Of a DNA stretch of 64,000 bases, positions 53,149-61,892 are shown in pieces (positions within the stretch are counted from its first letter, which is position 1; each line of letters starts with the position of its first letter). Source of the DNA: Duganella sp. sic0402 (lineage in GTDB: Bacteria; Pseudomonadota; Gammaproteobacteria; Burkholderiales; Burkholderiaceae_D); NCBI RefSeq assembly GCF_019219065.1, contig NZ_JAHUWK010000011.1:124001-188000 (forward strand), written 5' to 3'. Below the pieces are notes generated by a model, which was not told where the DNA came from, did not search any database, and saw only the letters and a program-made list of their open reading frames with translations. Made by a program: the position numbers and the translations under genes.

Positions 53149-53208
53149 TAGTACATTCGGCCTGCGTGCCGCACACTTTAACTGTAACACCTTCCGTGGA
53201 GTACAACT

Positions 53209-53742
53209 ATGAAAGCAGTATCTGCAGCCTTGTTCACCCTGATCGCCGCAGCTGGCAGCGCCAGCGCAGCCGAGCAGTCGCCCTGGTATGTCGGCGCCGA
53301 TATCGGCGCCCAGACCAGCCGTAGCCATGGCCCCAGCGGCCACGCCTATGTTGGCTATGAACTGGGCAGCGGTCTGAAACTCGACCCGGAACAGCGTCAA
53401 TCGGTGGAGATCGGTGTCTTCAGCCGCGGCCTGTCGGACAACGGCCACGAGGCGCGTGCCAATTCGATCGCCATCAACTGGGCGACGCTGCTGAAAGTGA
53501 CGGACAAGTTTTCGGTGGGCGGCCGCCTGGGCGTGCACTACACCACCACCACCATCCGCAATACCGATGTGTGGAGCGAAACGGAGAACAAACCGGGCGT
53601 GTTTGCCGGCGTGGGACTGGCGTACAAGCTGACCCCGAATATCTCGATTACCACCGATGCGACCTATATGCCGCTGCACGTGACCGAGCGCATCAAGTCG
53701 AAGGTGCCGACCGTGACCGTGGGCCTGCGTTACGCTTTCTGA
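53209..53742 (+). CDS. Small outer-membrane beta-barrel protein
   Basis: The 177-residue protein has a signal peptide (MKAVSAALFTLIAAAGSASA). An eight-strand-type barrel follows with alternating patterns (SPWYVGADIGAQTSRS, GVFAGVGLAYKLTPNISITT) and a C-terminal Phe after GLRYA. This matches the OmpA-like transmembrane or OmpX/opacity type barrel, with no periplasmic domain. Its function is unknown. GGAG precedes the ATG by seven bases. The XRE regulator reads in the opposite direction. Confidence 0.87.
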   Translation: MKAVSAALFTLIAAAGSASAAEQSPWYVGADIGAQTSRSHGPSGHAYVGYELGSGLKLDPEQRQSVEIGVFSRGLSDNGHEARANSIAINWATLLKVTDKFSVGGRLGVHYTTTTIRNTDVWSETENKPGVFAGVGLAYKLTPNISITTDATYMPLHVTERIKSKVPTVTVGLRYAF

Positions 53743-53754
53743 GGATAACCTGAG

Positions 53755-53780
53755 AGCGGGCGCCAACACCGGCGCCCGCT
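53755..53780. terminator. Hairpin between the convergent barrel and hslU genes
   Basis: AGCGGGCGCC and GGCGCCCGCT form a perfect 10-bp stem with a six-base loop. No T-tract follows on either strand, so the strength as an intrinsic terminator is uncertain. Confidence 0.55.
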
Positions 53781-53793
53781 GACGGTTACTGCA

Positions 53794-55137
53794 TTACAGC
53801 ACGTAGCGCGACAGGTCCTCGTTGACCGCCAGCGCATCCAGACGCGCATTCACATACGCCGCATCGACCACAATGGTCTTGCCGCTATCTTCGCTGGCCG
53901 TAAAGGACAGCTCTTCCAGCAGTTTTTCCATCACCGTGTACAGCCGGCGCGCGCCGATGTTTTCCGTCCGCTCGTTGACCGAGTAGGCGATCTCCGCCAG
54001 GCGGGTGATGCCTTCCGGCGAAAATTCCAGCTGGACCTCTTCGGTCGCCAGCAGGGCCTCGTACTGCTTGGTCAGGCAGGCGTCGGTGCTGGTCAGGATA
54101 CGTTCGAAGTCGGCGATCGACAGCGATTCCAGCTCGACCCGGATCGGGAAGCGGCCCTGCAATTCCGGGATCAGGTCGGACGGCTTGGCCAGGTGGAAGG
54201 CGCCCGAGGCAATGAACAGGATGTGATCGGTCTTGATCATGCCGTACTTGGTGTTGACGGTGGTACCCTCGACCAGCGGCAGCAGGTCGCGCTGCACGCC
54301 GGCACGCGAGACATCGGCGCCGCCCACCTCCGAACGCGAGGCGATCTTGTCGATCTCGTCGAGGAACACGATGCCGTTCTGCTCGACGTTCTGGATCGCC
54401 TTCTGCTTCATCTCATCCTCATTGACCAGCTTGGCGGCTTCCTCGTCGATCAGCACCTTCATCGCGTCCTTGATCTTGACCTTGCGCGCCTTCTTGCGCT
54501 GCGCGCCGATGCCGGAGAACATCGACTTGATCTGCTCGGTCATTTCCTCCATGCCCGGCGGCGCCATGATTTCCATTTGCGGGCCAGCTTCGGCCAGTTC
54601 TATTTCGATCTCTTTGTCGTCCAGCTCGCCCTGGCGCAGACGCTTGCGGAAGGTCTGGCGGGTGGTGTCGTCCTTCGGCGCATCCGACGAACCCGCACCG
54701 GACGGCGTGAAGCCGAAGTCGCGCGCCGGCGGCAGCAGGATGTCCAGCACGCGGTCTTCCGCCGCGTCCTCGGCGCGGGTGCGCACCTTGGCCATCTCGC
54801 CCTGGCGGGTCTGCTTGACACCGATATCGACCAGGTCGCGGATAATGGTGTCGACATCGCGGCCGACATAGCCGACCTCGGTGAATTTGGTGGCCTCGAT
54901 CTTGATGAAGGGCGCATCGGCCAGCTTGGCCAGGCGGCGCGCGATCTCGGTTTTGCCGACGCCGGTCGGGCCGATCATCAGAATGTTTTTCGGCGTGATT
55001 TCATGGCGCAGCGGCTCTTCCACCTGCTGGCGGCGCCAGCGGTTGCGCAGCGCGATGGCGACCGCCTTCTTGGCCTTGCCCTGGCCAACCACATGTTTGT
55101 CGAGTTCGCCGACGATTTCCTGCGGGGTCATGTTCAT
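53794..55137 (-). CDS. hslU: HslU ATPase subunit of the HslUV protease
   Basis: The 447-residue protein starts MNMTPQEIVGELDKHVVGQG. Walker A is GPTGVGKT (56-63), Walker B GIVFLDEIDKIA, sensor region LFIASGAFHLAKPSDLIPEL and the C-terminal tail ending SRYVL that inserts into HslV. An insertion I domain occupies the middle. It unfolds substrates for HslV. The ATG overlaps the hslV stop (ATGA), so the longer frame was not used. Confidence 0.98.
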   Translation of the reverse strand: MNMTPQEIVGELDKHVVGQGKAKKAVAIALRNRWRRQQVEEPLRHEITPKNILMIGPTGVGKTEIARRLAKLADAPFIKIEATKFTEVGYVGRDVDTIIRDLVDIGVKQTRQGEMAKVRTRAEDAAEDRVLDILLPPARDFGFTPSGAGSSDAPKDDTTRQTFRKRLRQGELDDKEIEIELAEAGPQMEIMAPPGMEEMTEQIKSMFSGIGAQRKKARKVKIKDAMKVLIDEEAAKLVNEDEMKQKAIQNVEQNGIVFLDEIDKIASRSEVGGADVSRAGVQRDLLPLVEGTTVNTKYGMIKTDHILFIASGAFHLAKPSDLIPELQGRFPIRVELESLSIADFERILTSTDACLTKQYEALLATEEVQLEFSPEGITRLAEIAYSVNERTENIGARRLYTVMEKLLEELSFTASEDSGKTIVVDAAYVNARLDALAVNEDLSRYVL

Positions 55138-55676
55138 GCTGGGTCCAGTGTTTCGATGATGTGGTTCAGGTTGGTGTAGATGCACAATTCACCAGCGATG
55201 GTCAGTGACTTTTTGACGACTTCCGCCGGCGACAGTTCCGTGTTTTCTACCAATGCCTTGGCGGCCGATTGCGCGTAGGTACCGCCCGAGCCGATGGCGC
55301 CGATGCCGTCTTCCGGTTCCAGCACGTCGCCGTTGCCGGTGATGACCAGCGTCGATTCGGCGTCGGCCACCAGCAGCATCGCCTCCAGGCGGCGCAGCAC
55401 GCGGTCGGTGCGCCAGTCCTTGGCCAGCTCGACCGAGGCGCGCAGCAGATTGCCCTGGTGTTTTTCCAGCTTGCCTTCAAAACGGTCGAGCAGGGTGAAG
55501 GCGTCAGCGGTGCCGCCGGCGAAGCCGACCAGGACCTTGCCCTGGTACACCTTGCGCACCTTGCGGGCGGTGCCCTTCATGACGATATTGCCCAGCGTTA
55601 CCTGGCCATCGCCGCCCAGCGCGACCTGCTTGCCGCGGCGCACGCACAGGATGGTGGTGCCGTGAAATTGTTCCAT
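55134..55676 (-). CDS. hslV: HslV protease subunit
   Basis: The 180-residue protein begins MEQFHGTTILCVRRGKQVAL; cleavage before the first Thr of GTTI exposes the catalytic threonine. Other features are GGDGQVTLGNIVMKGTARKVR and GFAGGTADAFTLLDRFE of the proteasome beta-fold. A dodecamer degrades unfolded proteins delivered by HslU. GAGG lies six bases before the ATG. A sigma-32-type promoter lies upstream. Confidence 0.98.
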   Translation of the reverse strand: MEQFHGTTILCVRRGKQVALGGDGQVTLGNIVMKGTARKVRKVYQGKVLVGFAGGTADAFTLLDRFEGKLEKHQGNLLRASVELAKDWRTDRVLRRLEAMLLVADAESTLVITGNGDVLEPEDGIGAIGSGGTYAQSAAKALVENTELSPAEVVKKSLTIAGELCIYTNLNHIIETLDPA

Positions 55677-55717
55677 AGTGACCTCAAAGTAATGATGCAG
55701 ACTGCCTCAAGACTGAA

Positions 55718-55745
55718 AAGTGGGGCTGGAAACGGGAATTGCAAG
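55718..55745 (-). promoter_or_regulatory. Sigma-32 (heat-shock) promoter of hslVU
   Basis: Read on the minus strand CTTGCA is followed after 14 bp by CCCCACTT, close to the heat-shock consensus CTTGAA-N13-15-CCCCATNT. It starts about 42 bases before the hslV ATG and lies just downstream of the STAS gene. Heat-shock control of hslVU is established in enteric bacteria. Confidence 0.7.
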
Positions 55746-55768
55746 TTTGCAGTGCTGAATTACGGTGC

Positions 55769-57055
55769 TTAATACTTGTGCGGATAGATGCTTGCCAGAC
55801 TGGCGTAGCCTAGCAATTTAAACAAGCTTGCAACCAGGTGATTAACATCGCGGAACGCGATTTTCCGGCCCGGCGCTAGCGCTGCGAGCACAGTGTGCAG
55901 CTGAATTGCGCTATCGTAATCGATGCGCGCCAGCCGCGAACAATCGAACACCAGCGCCGGATAGGTATCAGCATACTGCTGTATCGCAGGGAGTAAAGGT
56001 CCAAGTTGCTGTTCGATCAGCGGCGGCAGCATGAAGCGGTCTGGCGAGGAAAGCTGAGGCTGTGCCGGGGCCATCGCCACCTTGCGCGGCGGTGTGAACG
56101 ATGGCGGCGATACCTCGAATGTCACGCAATAGTCCATGGCGGTCTGCTCGTATTCCTTTTCGCGGTTTTGCAGCTGTAGCAATTCCAGCAATAGCAACCA
56201 CGGTGCCGCGCCGCCGCCACGCTGACCGACCGCGATGCTGTCGCGCAGCAGCGCCGCCAGCGCCGCTGCACCGGCCAGTATCAGCTCGCGCTGGCGCGCC
56301 TGCAAGCGATGCAGTGCCGCCAGCAGCAGCGCACAGCCATCGGCGCTGACCGCGCTGACGCGGCTGAACTCCAGCCGCAGCAATGGGCTGTCCTCGGCCA
56401 GCTGGTAGAGCCGCTGCAACTGCGGCGCAATCTGCTGATCCAGCATGCCGGCCAGCGCGATGGTCGGCGTCAGCCCGCTCCAGTCCGGCGTGGCGGCAGC
56501 AGGCTGTGGCGGTTGCCGCGCTTGCCATGACGGCGGCGAGGTTTCAAAGGTGCTGGTGTAGTCGATCGACAGATTGTCGAAAGCGTCCTGCTGGCCGCTG
56601 GCCTGATAGAAATCGAACAGCATCCACCAGGCGCTGCGCTCGCTGTTCAGATGGTTGGCTTGCGTCACGGCTTCCAGCAGCATCTGCAGGGCGGCGGCGG
56701 TCTGGCCGTTGGCGTACAGGATGGCGATTTCGTCGATGGCGGGCGCGTCATGCACCAGTGGCGCATCGCTGACCATCAGCAGCGTGGTGGCGATGCCGTC
56801 CAGCGTTTCATCCGCTGACCGCACGCGCGCCGGACGCTGGCTGCCCCAGGCCGGCTCCGCCAGATTGAAGATGTCGGCCGCCATCGCCGATTCAATCGCG
56901 TCGATTTTCATGGCGGTGGCACGGGCGATCTCGCGCTGGCGCGCGGCCTGGCTATGGCGCGCCGCTGCATTGCTGGCGGCCAGCCGCGCCTGTTCGTCGT
57001 CGCTCAACGGCGGCGCAGCGGCCTTCTTGAAGAGTGAGAACAATCCCATGCCCAT
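55769..57055 (-). CDS. Double STAS-domain protein with an internal repeat
   Basis: The 428-residue cytoplasmic protein has two STAS-like units near 200-275 and 345-428 (LRLEFSRVSAVSADGCALLL and LVFDCSRLARIDYDSAIQLH). Each is preceded by a related helical stretch: residues 143-177 and 286-320 share the pattern W(x)LLF/L...Q...DY..TFE.SPPS. STAS domains of this type pass signals through protein contacts, as in anti-sigma factor antagonists, but the aligned serine or aspartate cannot be judged here. It lies between dksA and hslV on their strand. Partners are unknown. Confidence 0.8.
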   Translation of the reverse strand: MGMGLFSLFKKAAAPPLSDDEQARLAASNAAARHSQAARQREIARATAMKIDAIESAMAADIFNLAEPAWGSQRPARVRSADETLDGIATTLLMVSDAPLVHDAPAIDEIAILYANGQTAAALQMLLEAVTQANHLNSERSAWWMLFDFYQASGQQDAFDNLSIDYTSTFETSPPSWQARQPPQPAAATPDWSGLTPTIALAGMLDQQIAPQLQRLYQLAEDSPLLRLEFSRVSAVSADGCALLLAALHRLQARQRELILAGAAALAALLRDSIAVGQRGGGAAPWLLLLELLQLQNREKEYEQTAMDYCVTFEVSPPSFTPPRKVAMAPAQPQLSSPDRFMLPPLIEQQLGPLLPAIQQYADTYPALVFDCSRLARIDYDSAIQLHTVLAALAPGRKIAFRDVNHLVASLFKLLGYASLASIYPHKY

Positions 57056-57117
57056 AGTGTAGCTGCAAGCATCAGCCTTGCCGCATTACCTATCAGATGG
57101 GAAACGCAAATTTACGT

Positions 57118-57151
57118 AAAAAAAGCACGCGGTGTCAGGCGCGTGCTTTTT
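57118..57151 (-). terminator. Terminator of dksA
   Basis: A 12-bp perfect stem (AAAAAGCACGCG / CGCGTGCTTTTT) with an 8-base loop lies 18 bases after dksA and ends in a T run on the minus strand. T-tracts on both sides mean it could work in both directions. Confidence 0.85.
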
Positions 57152-57168
57152 GTCGGCGTTGCAGCGAA

Positions 57169-57612
57169 TTAATCGCCGTACAGCTTTTGCTTCAGTTCGC
57201 GGCGCTGTTGCGCTTCCAGCGACAGGGTGGCGGTCGGGCGGGCGATCAGGCGCGGAATGCCGATCGGCTCGCCGGTTTCCTCGCACCAGCCGTAGTCGTT
57301 GTTGTCGATGGCAACGATGGACTGCTGCACTTTTTTCAGCAGCTTGCGTTCGCGGTCGCGGGTGCGCAGCTCCAGTGCGTGCTCTTCTTCGATGGTGGCG
57401 CGGTCGGCAGGGTCCGGCACAAGCACGGTTTCGCGCAGGTGTTCGGTGGTTTCGCCGGCGTTTTTCAGCAGCTCTTTTTCCAGCGTTTGCAGCTTGGCCT
57501 TGAAGAACGCCATTTGCGCTGGATTCATGTAGTCCTTGTCATCCATCTTCAGAATTTCTTCTTCGGTCAGGACGCGCTCGGCGGCAGGGGTCGATTTATT
57601 AGTTTTGGTCAT
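57169..57612 (-). CDS. dksA: RNA polymerase-binding transcription factor DksA
   Basis: The 147-residue protein has the coiled-coil with DPADRATIEEEHALELRTRD (the DxxDxA tip) and the C-terminal IGIPRLIARPTATL. The four zinc positions read C, T, S, A (YGWCEETGEPIG, TLSLEAQQ) instead of four cysteines. DksA acts with ppGpp at RNA polymerase in the stringent response; zinc-independent forms are known, such as DksA2 of Pseudomonas aeruginosa. It precedes a COG0523 GTPase gene upstream on the same strand and has its own terminator. Confidence 0.96.
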   Translation of the reverse strand: MTKTNKSTPAAERVLTEEEILKMDDKDYMNPAQMAFFKAKLQTLEKELLKNAGETTEHLRETVLVPDPADRATIEEEHALELRTRDRERKLLKKVQQSIVAIDNNDYGWCEETGEPIGIPRLIARPTATLSLEAQQRRELKQKLYGD

Positions 57613-57702
57613 AACTTCGCTTACCTTCGATACGACAGAGTTTTCAAATTAATCAGCCCAGATTTTGTGGCTATTTAGCCATCCCCACAAAACCGGGATA
57701 GT

Positions 57703-58779
57703 TTATACCAGACATTGTTCTAAACCGCTAATAAAGATGTCTTTAGGCAGATTTTTACCTATAAATACCATTTTGCTGCCACGAACGTCGTTTTCTCCCC
57801 ATTTCGTTCCCAGGTCGCTGCCCATGATCTGGTGCACGCCCTGGAACACTACCTTGCGATCCGCGTCCTGCATGAACAATACGCCTTTGTAGCGCAGCAT
57901 GCGAGGACCGTAGACATTCACCAGGCCGCCGAGGAACTCGTCCAGCTTGGCGGTGTCGAACGGCCGGTTGCTTTTGAACACGAAAGCAGCGATGTCGTCG
58001 CTGTGGTGGCCATGATGGTGATCGTGATGGTCGTGGTTGCAGTGCGCATCATGCTCATGGCCGTGATGGTGATGATGGCCGCAATGCTCATCGTGGACGT
58101 GACCTTCCTCGTGGGCCAGGTCAGTCAGCAGGAAATCCGGGTCCAGTTCCAGCTTGTCGTTGAGGTTGAAGCCTTTCAGGTCCAGCACCTCGCTGATCGG
58201 CGCGCGGCCAAAGTCGGACTTGCTGACCGGCGCGCGCGGGTTCATGCGTGTCAGGCGGGTGGTCAGCGCGGCCAGTTCCGCTTCGCTGACCAGGTCGGTC
58301 TTGGACAGCAGAATTTTGTCGGCGAAACCAACCTGGCGCTGCGCTTCCTCATGCTGGTCCAGCTGCGCCATGGCGTGGCGGGCATCCACCACGGTTACTA
58401 CTGCGTCAAGCATGTAGTGAGCGCCCACTTCCTCGTCAACGAAGAAGGTCTGCGCCACAGGGCCGGGATTGGCCAGGCCGGTAGTCTCGATGACCACGCG
58501 GTCGAACTGGATTTCACCGGCTTCGCGCTTTTGCGCCAGGCTGCTCAGCGCGACGATCAAGTCGCCGCGCACGGTGCAGCAGATGCAGCCGTTATTCATT
58601 TCCACGATCTGCTCGCCGCTGTCCTGGACCAGGATTTCGTTGTCGATGTTTTCCTGGCCGAACTCGTTTTCGATGACGGCGATGCGCATGCCGTGCTGTT
58701 CCTGCAGGATACGGTTCAGCAGCGTAGTCTTGCCGGCGCCCAGGAAGCCGGTCAGGATGGTGGTGGGTATCATAGCCAT
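57703..58779 (-). CDS. COG0523 (CobW/ZigA-like) G3E GTPase, putative metal chaperone
   Basis: The 358-residue protein has Walker A GFLGAGKTT near 11-19, the metal-binding CxCC motif CICC near 66-69, and SKTDLV as the guanine site. A His/Asp-rich stretch occupies about residues 220-265 (HCGHHHHHGHEHDAHCNHD). The C-terminal CobW domain is present. Related proteins deliver zinc or cobalt; many are controlled by Zur, but I see no clear Zur box upstream. It lies upstream of dksA, suggesting a link with zinc and stringent response. Confidence 0.92.
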   Translation of the reverse strand: MAMIPTTILTGFLGAGKTTLLNRILQEQHGMRIAVIENEFGQENIDNEILVQDSGEQIVEMNNGCICCTVRGDLIVALSSLAQKREAGEIQFDRVVIETTGLANPGPVAQTFFVDEEVGAHYMLDAVVTVVDARHAMAQLDQHEEAQRQVGFADKILLSKTDLVSEAELAALTTRLTRMNPRAPVSKSDFGRAPISEVLDLKGFNLNDKLELDPDFLLTDLAHEEGHVHDEHCGHHHHHGHEHDAHCNHDHHDHHHGHHSDDIAAFVFKSNRPFDTAKLDEFLGGLVNVYGPRMLRYKGVLFMQDADRKVVFQGVHQIMGSDLGTKWGENDVRGSKMVFIGKNLPKDIFISGLEQCLV

Positions 58780-58882
58780 GTGGTTGTCTTATTTCAAAAT
58801 GCGTTCATGCAATCGGCTGATTATGCCGGAATTTTCCGAACGCTAGCAATTCGCCCGATTGAGCAATATCAGCACAGGTGTG

Positions 58883-59818
58883 CTATTTCACTTTGGCGCG
58901 TGGGTGGGCTTTATCGTACACCTCGGCCAGGTGCTGGAAGTCCAGCGCAGTATAAACCTGCGTCGAGCTGATGCTGGCGTGGCCCAGCATTTCCTGCACC
59001 GCCCGCAAGTCGCCAGAAGATTGCAGCACATGCGAGGCGAACGAGTGGCGCAGCATATGCGGGTGCACATGCACAGGCGCGCCATGGGCCACGCCGTGCT
59101 GCTGCAGCCGCTGCTGGATCACCCGTGGCGAGACGCGGGTGGCGCGCGTGCTGACGAACAGCGCGTCGCTGCCATCGGTGGGAGCAGGGCGCACCGCCAG
59201 CCAGGCTTGCAGCGCCTCCATGGCGGCCGAACCGACCGGCACCACGCGCCGTTTGTTGCCCTTGCCGGTGACGATGACCTCGTGGTTGCCGATTTCTACC
59301 CAGCCGAGGCTGCTCTTGCCGGGCGTCAGGTCCAGCCCAGCAAGCTCGGAGACGCGCAGGCCGCTGGAGTACAGCAGCTCGAACATGGCGCGGTTGCACA
59401 AATCGGCCGGCTCGGCGGCATTGCCGGCGGCGGGCCGGGATGGCGCCACTAGTTGCACGGCGTCATCCACCGACAGCGCGCGTGGCAGCGTTTTGGCTTG
59501 CTTGGGCGCACGCACGCCTTGCACCGGATTGGCAGCCAAGGGAATCTGTTCGCCCAGCCAGTTGAAAAAGCCGCGCCAGCTGGACAGCTTGCGGGCAATC
59601 GAACGGGGATCGAGCTGTTGCGCGTGCAGTTTGGCGGTCAGGCGGCGCACCGCGTGATGGTCGAGCGCGGGCCATTCCTGGGCGCCGGACAGCGCTGCCA
59701 GCTCCTGCAAGTCACGGGCGTAGGCGGCGGTGGTGTGCTTCGACAGCTGGCGCGCACCGCTCAGGTGGGCCAGGTAGGCGTCGATCCAGGCCAGCTTGCT
59801 GTCTGGAGCGTCGCTCAT
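58883..59818 (-). CDS. xerC: Tyrosine recombinase XerC
   Basis: The 311-residue protein has an N-terminal SAM-like core-binding domain (WIDAYLAHLSGARQLSKHTT). The catalytic domain has LLYSSGLRVSELAGLDL (first Arg), HPHMLRHSFASHVLQSSGD (His-x-x-Arg), GHASISSTQVYTALD (His and Tyr nucleophile) and a basic tail. With XerD it resolves chromosome dimers at dif. It follows the DUF484 gene by ten bases, the usual arrangement. Confidence 0.95.
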   Translation of the reverse strand: MSDAPDSKLAWIDAYLAHLSGARQLSKHTTAAYARDLQELAALSGAQEWPALDHHAVRRLTAKLHAQQLDPRSIARKLSSWRGFFNWLGEQIPLAANPVQGVRAPKQAKTLPRALSVDDAVQLVAPSRPAAGNAAEPADLCNRAMFELLYSSGLRVSELAGLDLTPGKSSLGWVEIGNHEVIVTGKGNKRRVVPVGSAAMEALQAWLAVRPAPTDGSDALFVSTRATRVSPRVIQQRLQQHGVAHGAPVHVHPHMLRHSFASHVLQSSGDLRAVQEMLGHASISSTQVYTALDFQHLAEVYDKAHPRAKVK

Positions 59819-59828
59819 CGGCTAGGCC

Positions 59829-60497
59829 TCAGGCCAGCAGCCAGGCCAGCGCGGTGCTGGAGGTTTCGCCGATGTGGACCAGGAAGTCGGTCGCCATCAG
59901 CGAGGTGAAGCGGTTGGCGTCCTGCGAACCCATGATCAGCAGGCCGAAGGCCTGTTTGTCGCCCGGCTTGCGCAGCGGGATGATGACGGTCGATACCACC
60001 GCGCTTGGATCGTCCAGCCAGCGCACCGCTTCAAAGTCCTTGTTGGCGCCGCAGTATGGTGCATGCAGGCTGTTGGCGAAGATGCGGGCGTCTTCCGATA
60101 CGCCCTTGACGAACCATTCGTCCTGGTAGTCCGGCGCTGCGCCCCACAGGCGCACGGTTGCCTGCGGCACGTCGAAGGCGGTTTTCAGGCCATTGGTGAC
60201 GGCGTGCGGCATCGAACCGATGTCTTCCGATTGCAGCAGGATCTGGGTCCAGCGGTGGAATTTGTTGGCGATGGCTTCGTTTTCCGACGCCAGGCGCATC
60301 AGGTTGCTCATGCGCAGTTCCAGCGTCTTGTATTTGTCGCGCAACACTTCCATCTGGCGCTCCTGCAGCGAAACAGCGCGGCCGGTCAGCGGGCTGGCCA
60401 GTTTGATTTCACCCAGCAAGTCAGCATGCTCTTCGAAGAACTGCGGGTTATCGGTCAGGAATTGTGCGACGAGTGTGGAATCCAGAGGGGAGGTCAT
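59829..60497 (-). CDS. DUF484 (GAF-like) family protein
   Basis: The 222-residue protein has the DUF484 features: LVAQFLTDNPQFFEEHADLL and LKLASPLTGRAVSLQERQME-like text (here IKLASPLTGRAV). A GAF-like C-terminal half contains VIIPLRKPGDKQAFGLLIMG. The family is nearly always found with xerC, as here; its function is not defined. No upstream gene of the usual dapF operon is present directly behind it. Confidence 0.9.
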   Translation of the reverse strand: MTSPLDSTLVAQFLTDNPQFFEEHADLLGEIKLASPLTGRAVSLQERQMEVLRDKYKTLELRMSNLMRLASENEAIANKFHRWTQILLQSEDIGSMPHAVTNGLKTAFDVPQATVRLWGAAPDYQDEWFVKGVSEDARIFANSLHAPYCGANKDFEAVRWLDDPSAVVSTVIIPLRKPGDKQAFGLLIMGSQDANRFTSLMATDFLVHIGETSSTALAWLLA

Positions 60498-60537
60498 GAG
60501 TTACTTTGTATGCGAGGTTGGTGTGCAATTCTAAACG

Positions 60538-60569
60538 AAAAAAAACGGGCATGGTGGACCCATGCCCGT
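60538..60569 (-). terminator. Terminator of the porin gene
   Basis: ACGGGCATGG and CCATGCCCGT pair over 10 bp with a five-base loop and are followed on the minus strand by a T run of eight. It lies 41 bases beyond the porin stop and separates it from DUF484. Confidence 0.88.
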
Positions 60570-60609
60570 CATTCCCAGCCCACGCCGGCAGTTCTGGCGC
60601 CTGCTCAGC

Positions 60610-61662
60610 TTAAAAATTGTGGTGGATGCCGATGCTGTAGAAATTGAAGGTGGTGGTCGATGTGGCCTTGCGGCGCGTGCCATCGACATACACATAGGTG
60701 CGCGGCGACAGGTTGTAGTCGTAGCCGAGCGAAAATTGCCTGGTTTTGGCGATGGTCGGCAGGTTCAGCGCATTGTCCGGCGTTTTGTGGCCGAAGCCGG
60801 CGCGCACCATGCCCAGGCCAATATTGTAGTTTGCACCGATCATCCAGGCCTTGGTGATGGGATTGATGGGCAGACTGTAATCCTGATCCTGGCGCTGGTA
60901 GGTGGCCATCAGCTTCAGGTCATTGATCGGCTTGAACGAGGCGCCAACCGACCACAGCTTGGTGGACACGGCGTTGCGCTCGACCGCTGCGTAGGCTGCA
61001 AACGGCCCCTGGGTGGCGGTGGCGCTGACCGAGTAGGGATACACCGGCGCCATGCTATTGGCAGGGAATTGCGGCGCGGCTGCAGTGCCGCGGCCGATGA
61101 TAGCCGGATTGTTGTTGGCTTCGCGCGAGGCCACGGTGACGTTGAGCTGGAAGATGTTGCCGATCACCGGCGTGTTGTAGAACACCGCGTTGGAGTAGCG
61201 GTTCAGCGAATTGCCGGCCACGCTCATCGGATCGCTGGTGTAGCCGGCCACTTGCAGGTCGGTCTGGTAGCCGGCTACCGCCGGCATGCCGGACCATGGC
61301 TCAAACGCGGTGCTGGTTTCCTGGAAGGCGGTCAGGCCGCGCCCCAGGCGCAGCGTGCCGAAATCACCTTGCAGGCCGACCCGGCTCTGGCCCTGGAACA
61401 GCGGCCGCACGGTGCTTTCAATGACGCCGGTGTCCGGCTCGTAGCGGATCTCCAGCTGGAACAGCGCTTTCAGGCCACTGCCGAGATCTTCCACGCCACG
61501 GAAGCCCAGCTTGTTGTTATCGCGCTTGCCGACCGCGGTGATGTCGGTATCCGTGCGGCGCGATACACCGGCGTCCAGCGTGCCGTAGATGGTGACGGAG
61601 GATTGCGCCTGCGCGCCGCAACACACCCCTGTCAGCGCCAGGGCCACCAAAGTCTTTTTCAT
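60610..61662 (-). CDS. Betaproteobacterial general porin
   Basis: The 350-residue protein has a signal peptide (MKKTLVALALTGVCCGAQAQ). The typical porin start is SSVTIYGTLDAGVSRRTDTD, followed by KLGFRGVEDLGSGLKALFQL and LSPRTYVYVDGTRRK near the end. It ends with a terminal Phe (GIHHNF). It should form a 16-strand trimeric pore for small solutes; selectivity cannot be told from sequence. A good ribosome-binding site (AAAGGA) precedes the ATG, and the SEL1 gene reads away. Confidence 0.94.
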   Translation of the reverse strand: MKKTLVALALTGVCCGAQAQSSVTIYGTLDAGVSRRTDTDITAVGKRDNNKLGFRGVEDLGSGLKALFQLEIRYEPDTGVIESTVRPLFQGQSRVGLQGDFGTLRLGRGLTAFQETSTAFEPWSGMPAVAGYQTDLQVAGYTSDPMSVAGNSLNRYSNAVFYNTPVIGNIFQLNVTVASREANNNPAIIGRGTAAAPQFPANSMAPVYPYSVSATATQGPFAAYAAVERNAVSTKLWSVGASFKPINDLKLMATYQRQDQDYSLPINPITKAWMIGANYNIGLGMVRAGFGHKTPDNALNLPTIAKTRQFSLGYDYNLSPRTYVYVDGTRRKATSTTTFNFYSIGIHHNF

Positions 61663-61892
61663 TTGTTATTCCTTTATAAGTGTAGTGCACATCCCCGTCT
61701 CCACCTGAGCGCCGCTTGCTTAAACCTTAATAGGTCGGCCTGGCAATTGCGCTGGAATGGTCGATTGTGACGGCTTGTTTTGGTCGAAAGCCGTGGAACC
61801 CCGGCATCTTGTTGTATTTTTGAAACGCTTGCCTGCTGCTCTTCGTGCATCGGAACAGCTCTAGCGTACAAGCGCGACGGGGGGACCTCGCT

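Noticed and set aside
57990..58120. CAT/GTG-rich tract considered as a simple repeat
   Set aside because: It encodes the His-rich metal-binding stretch of the COG0523 protein.
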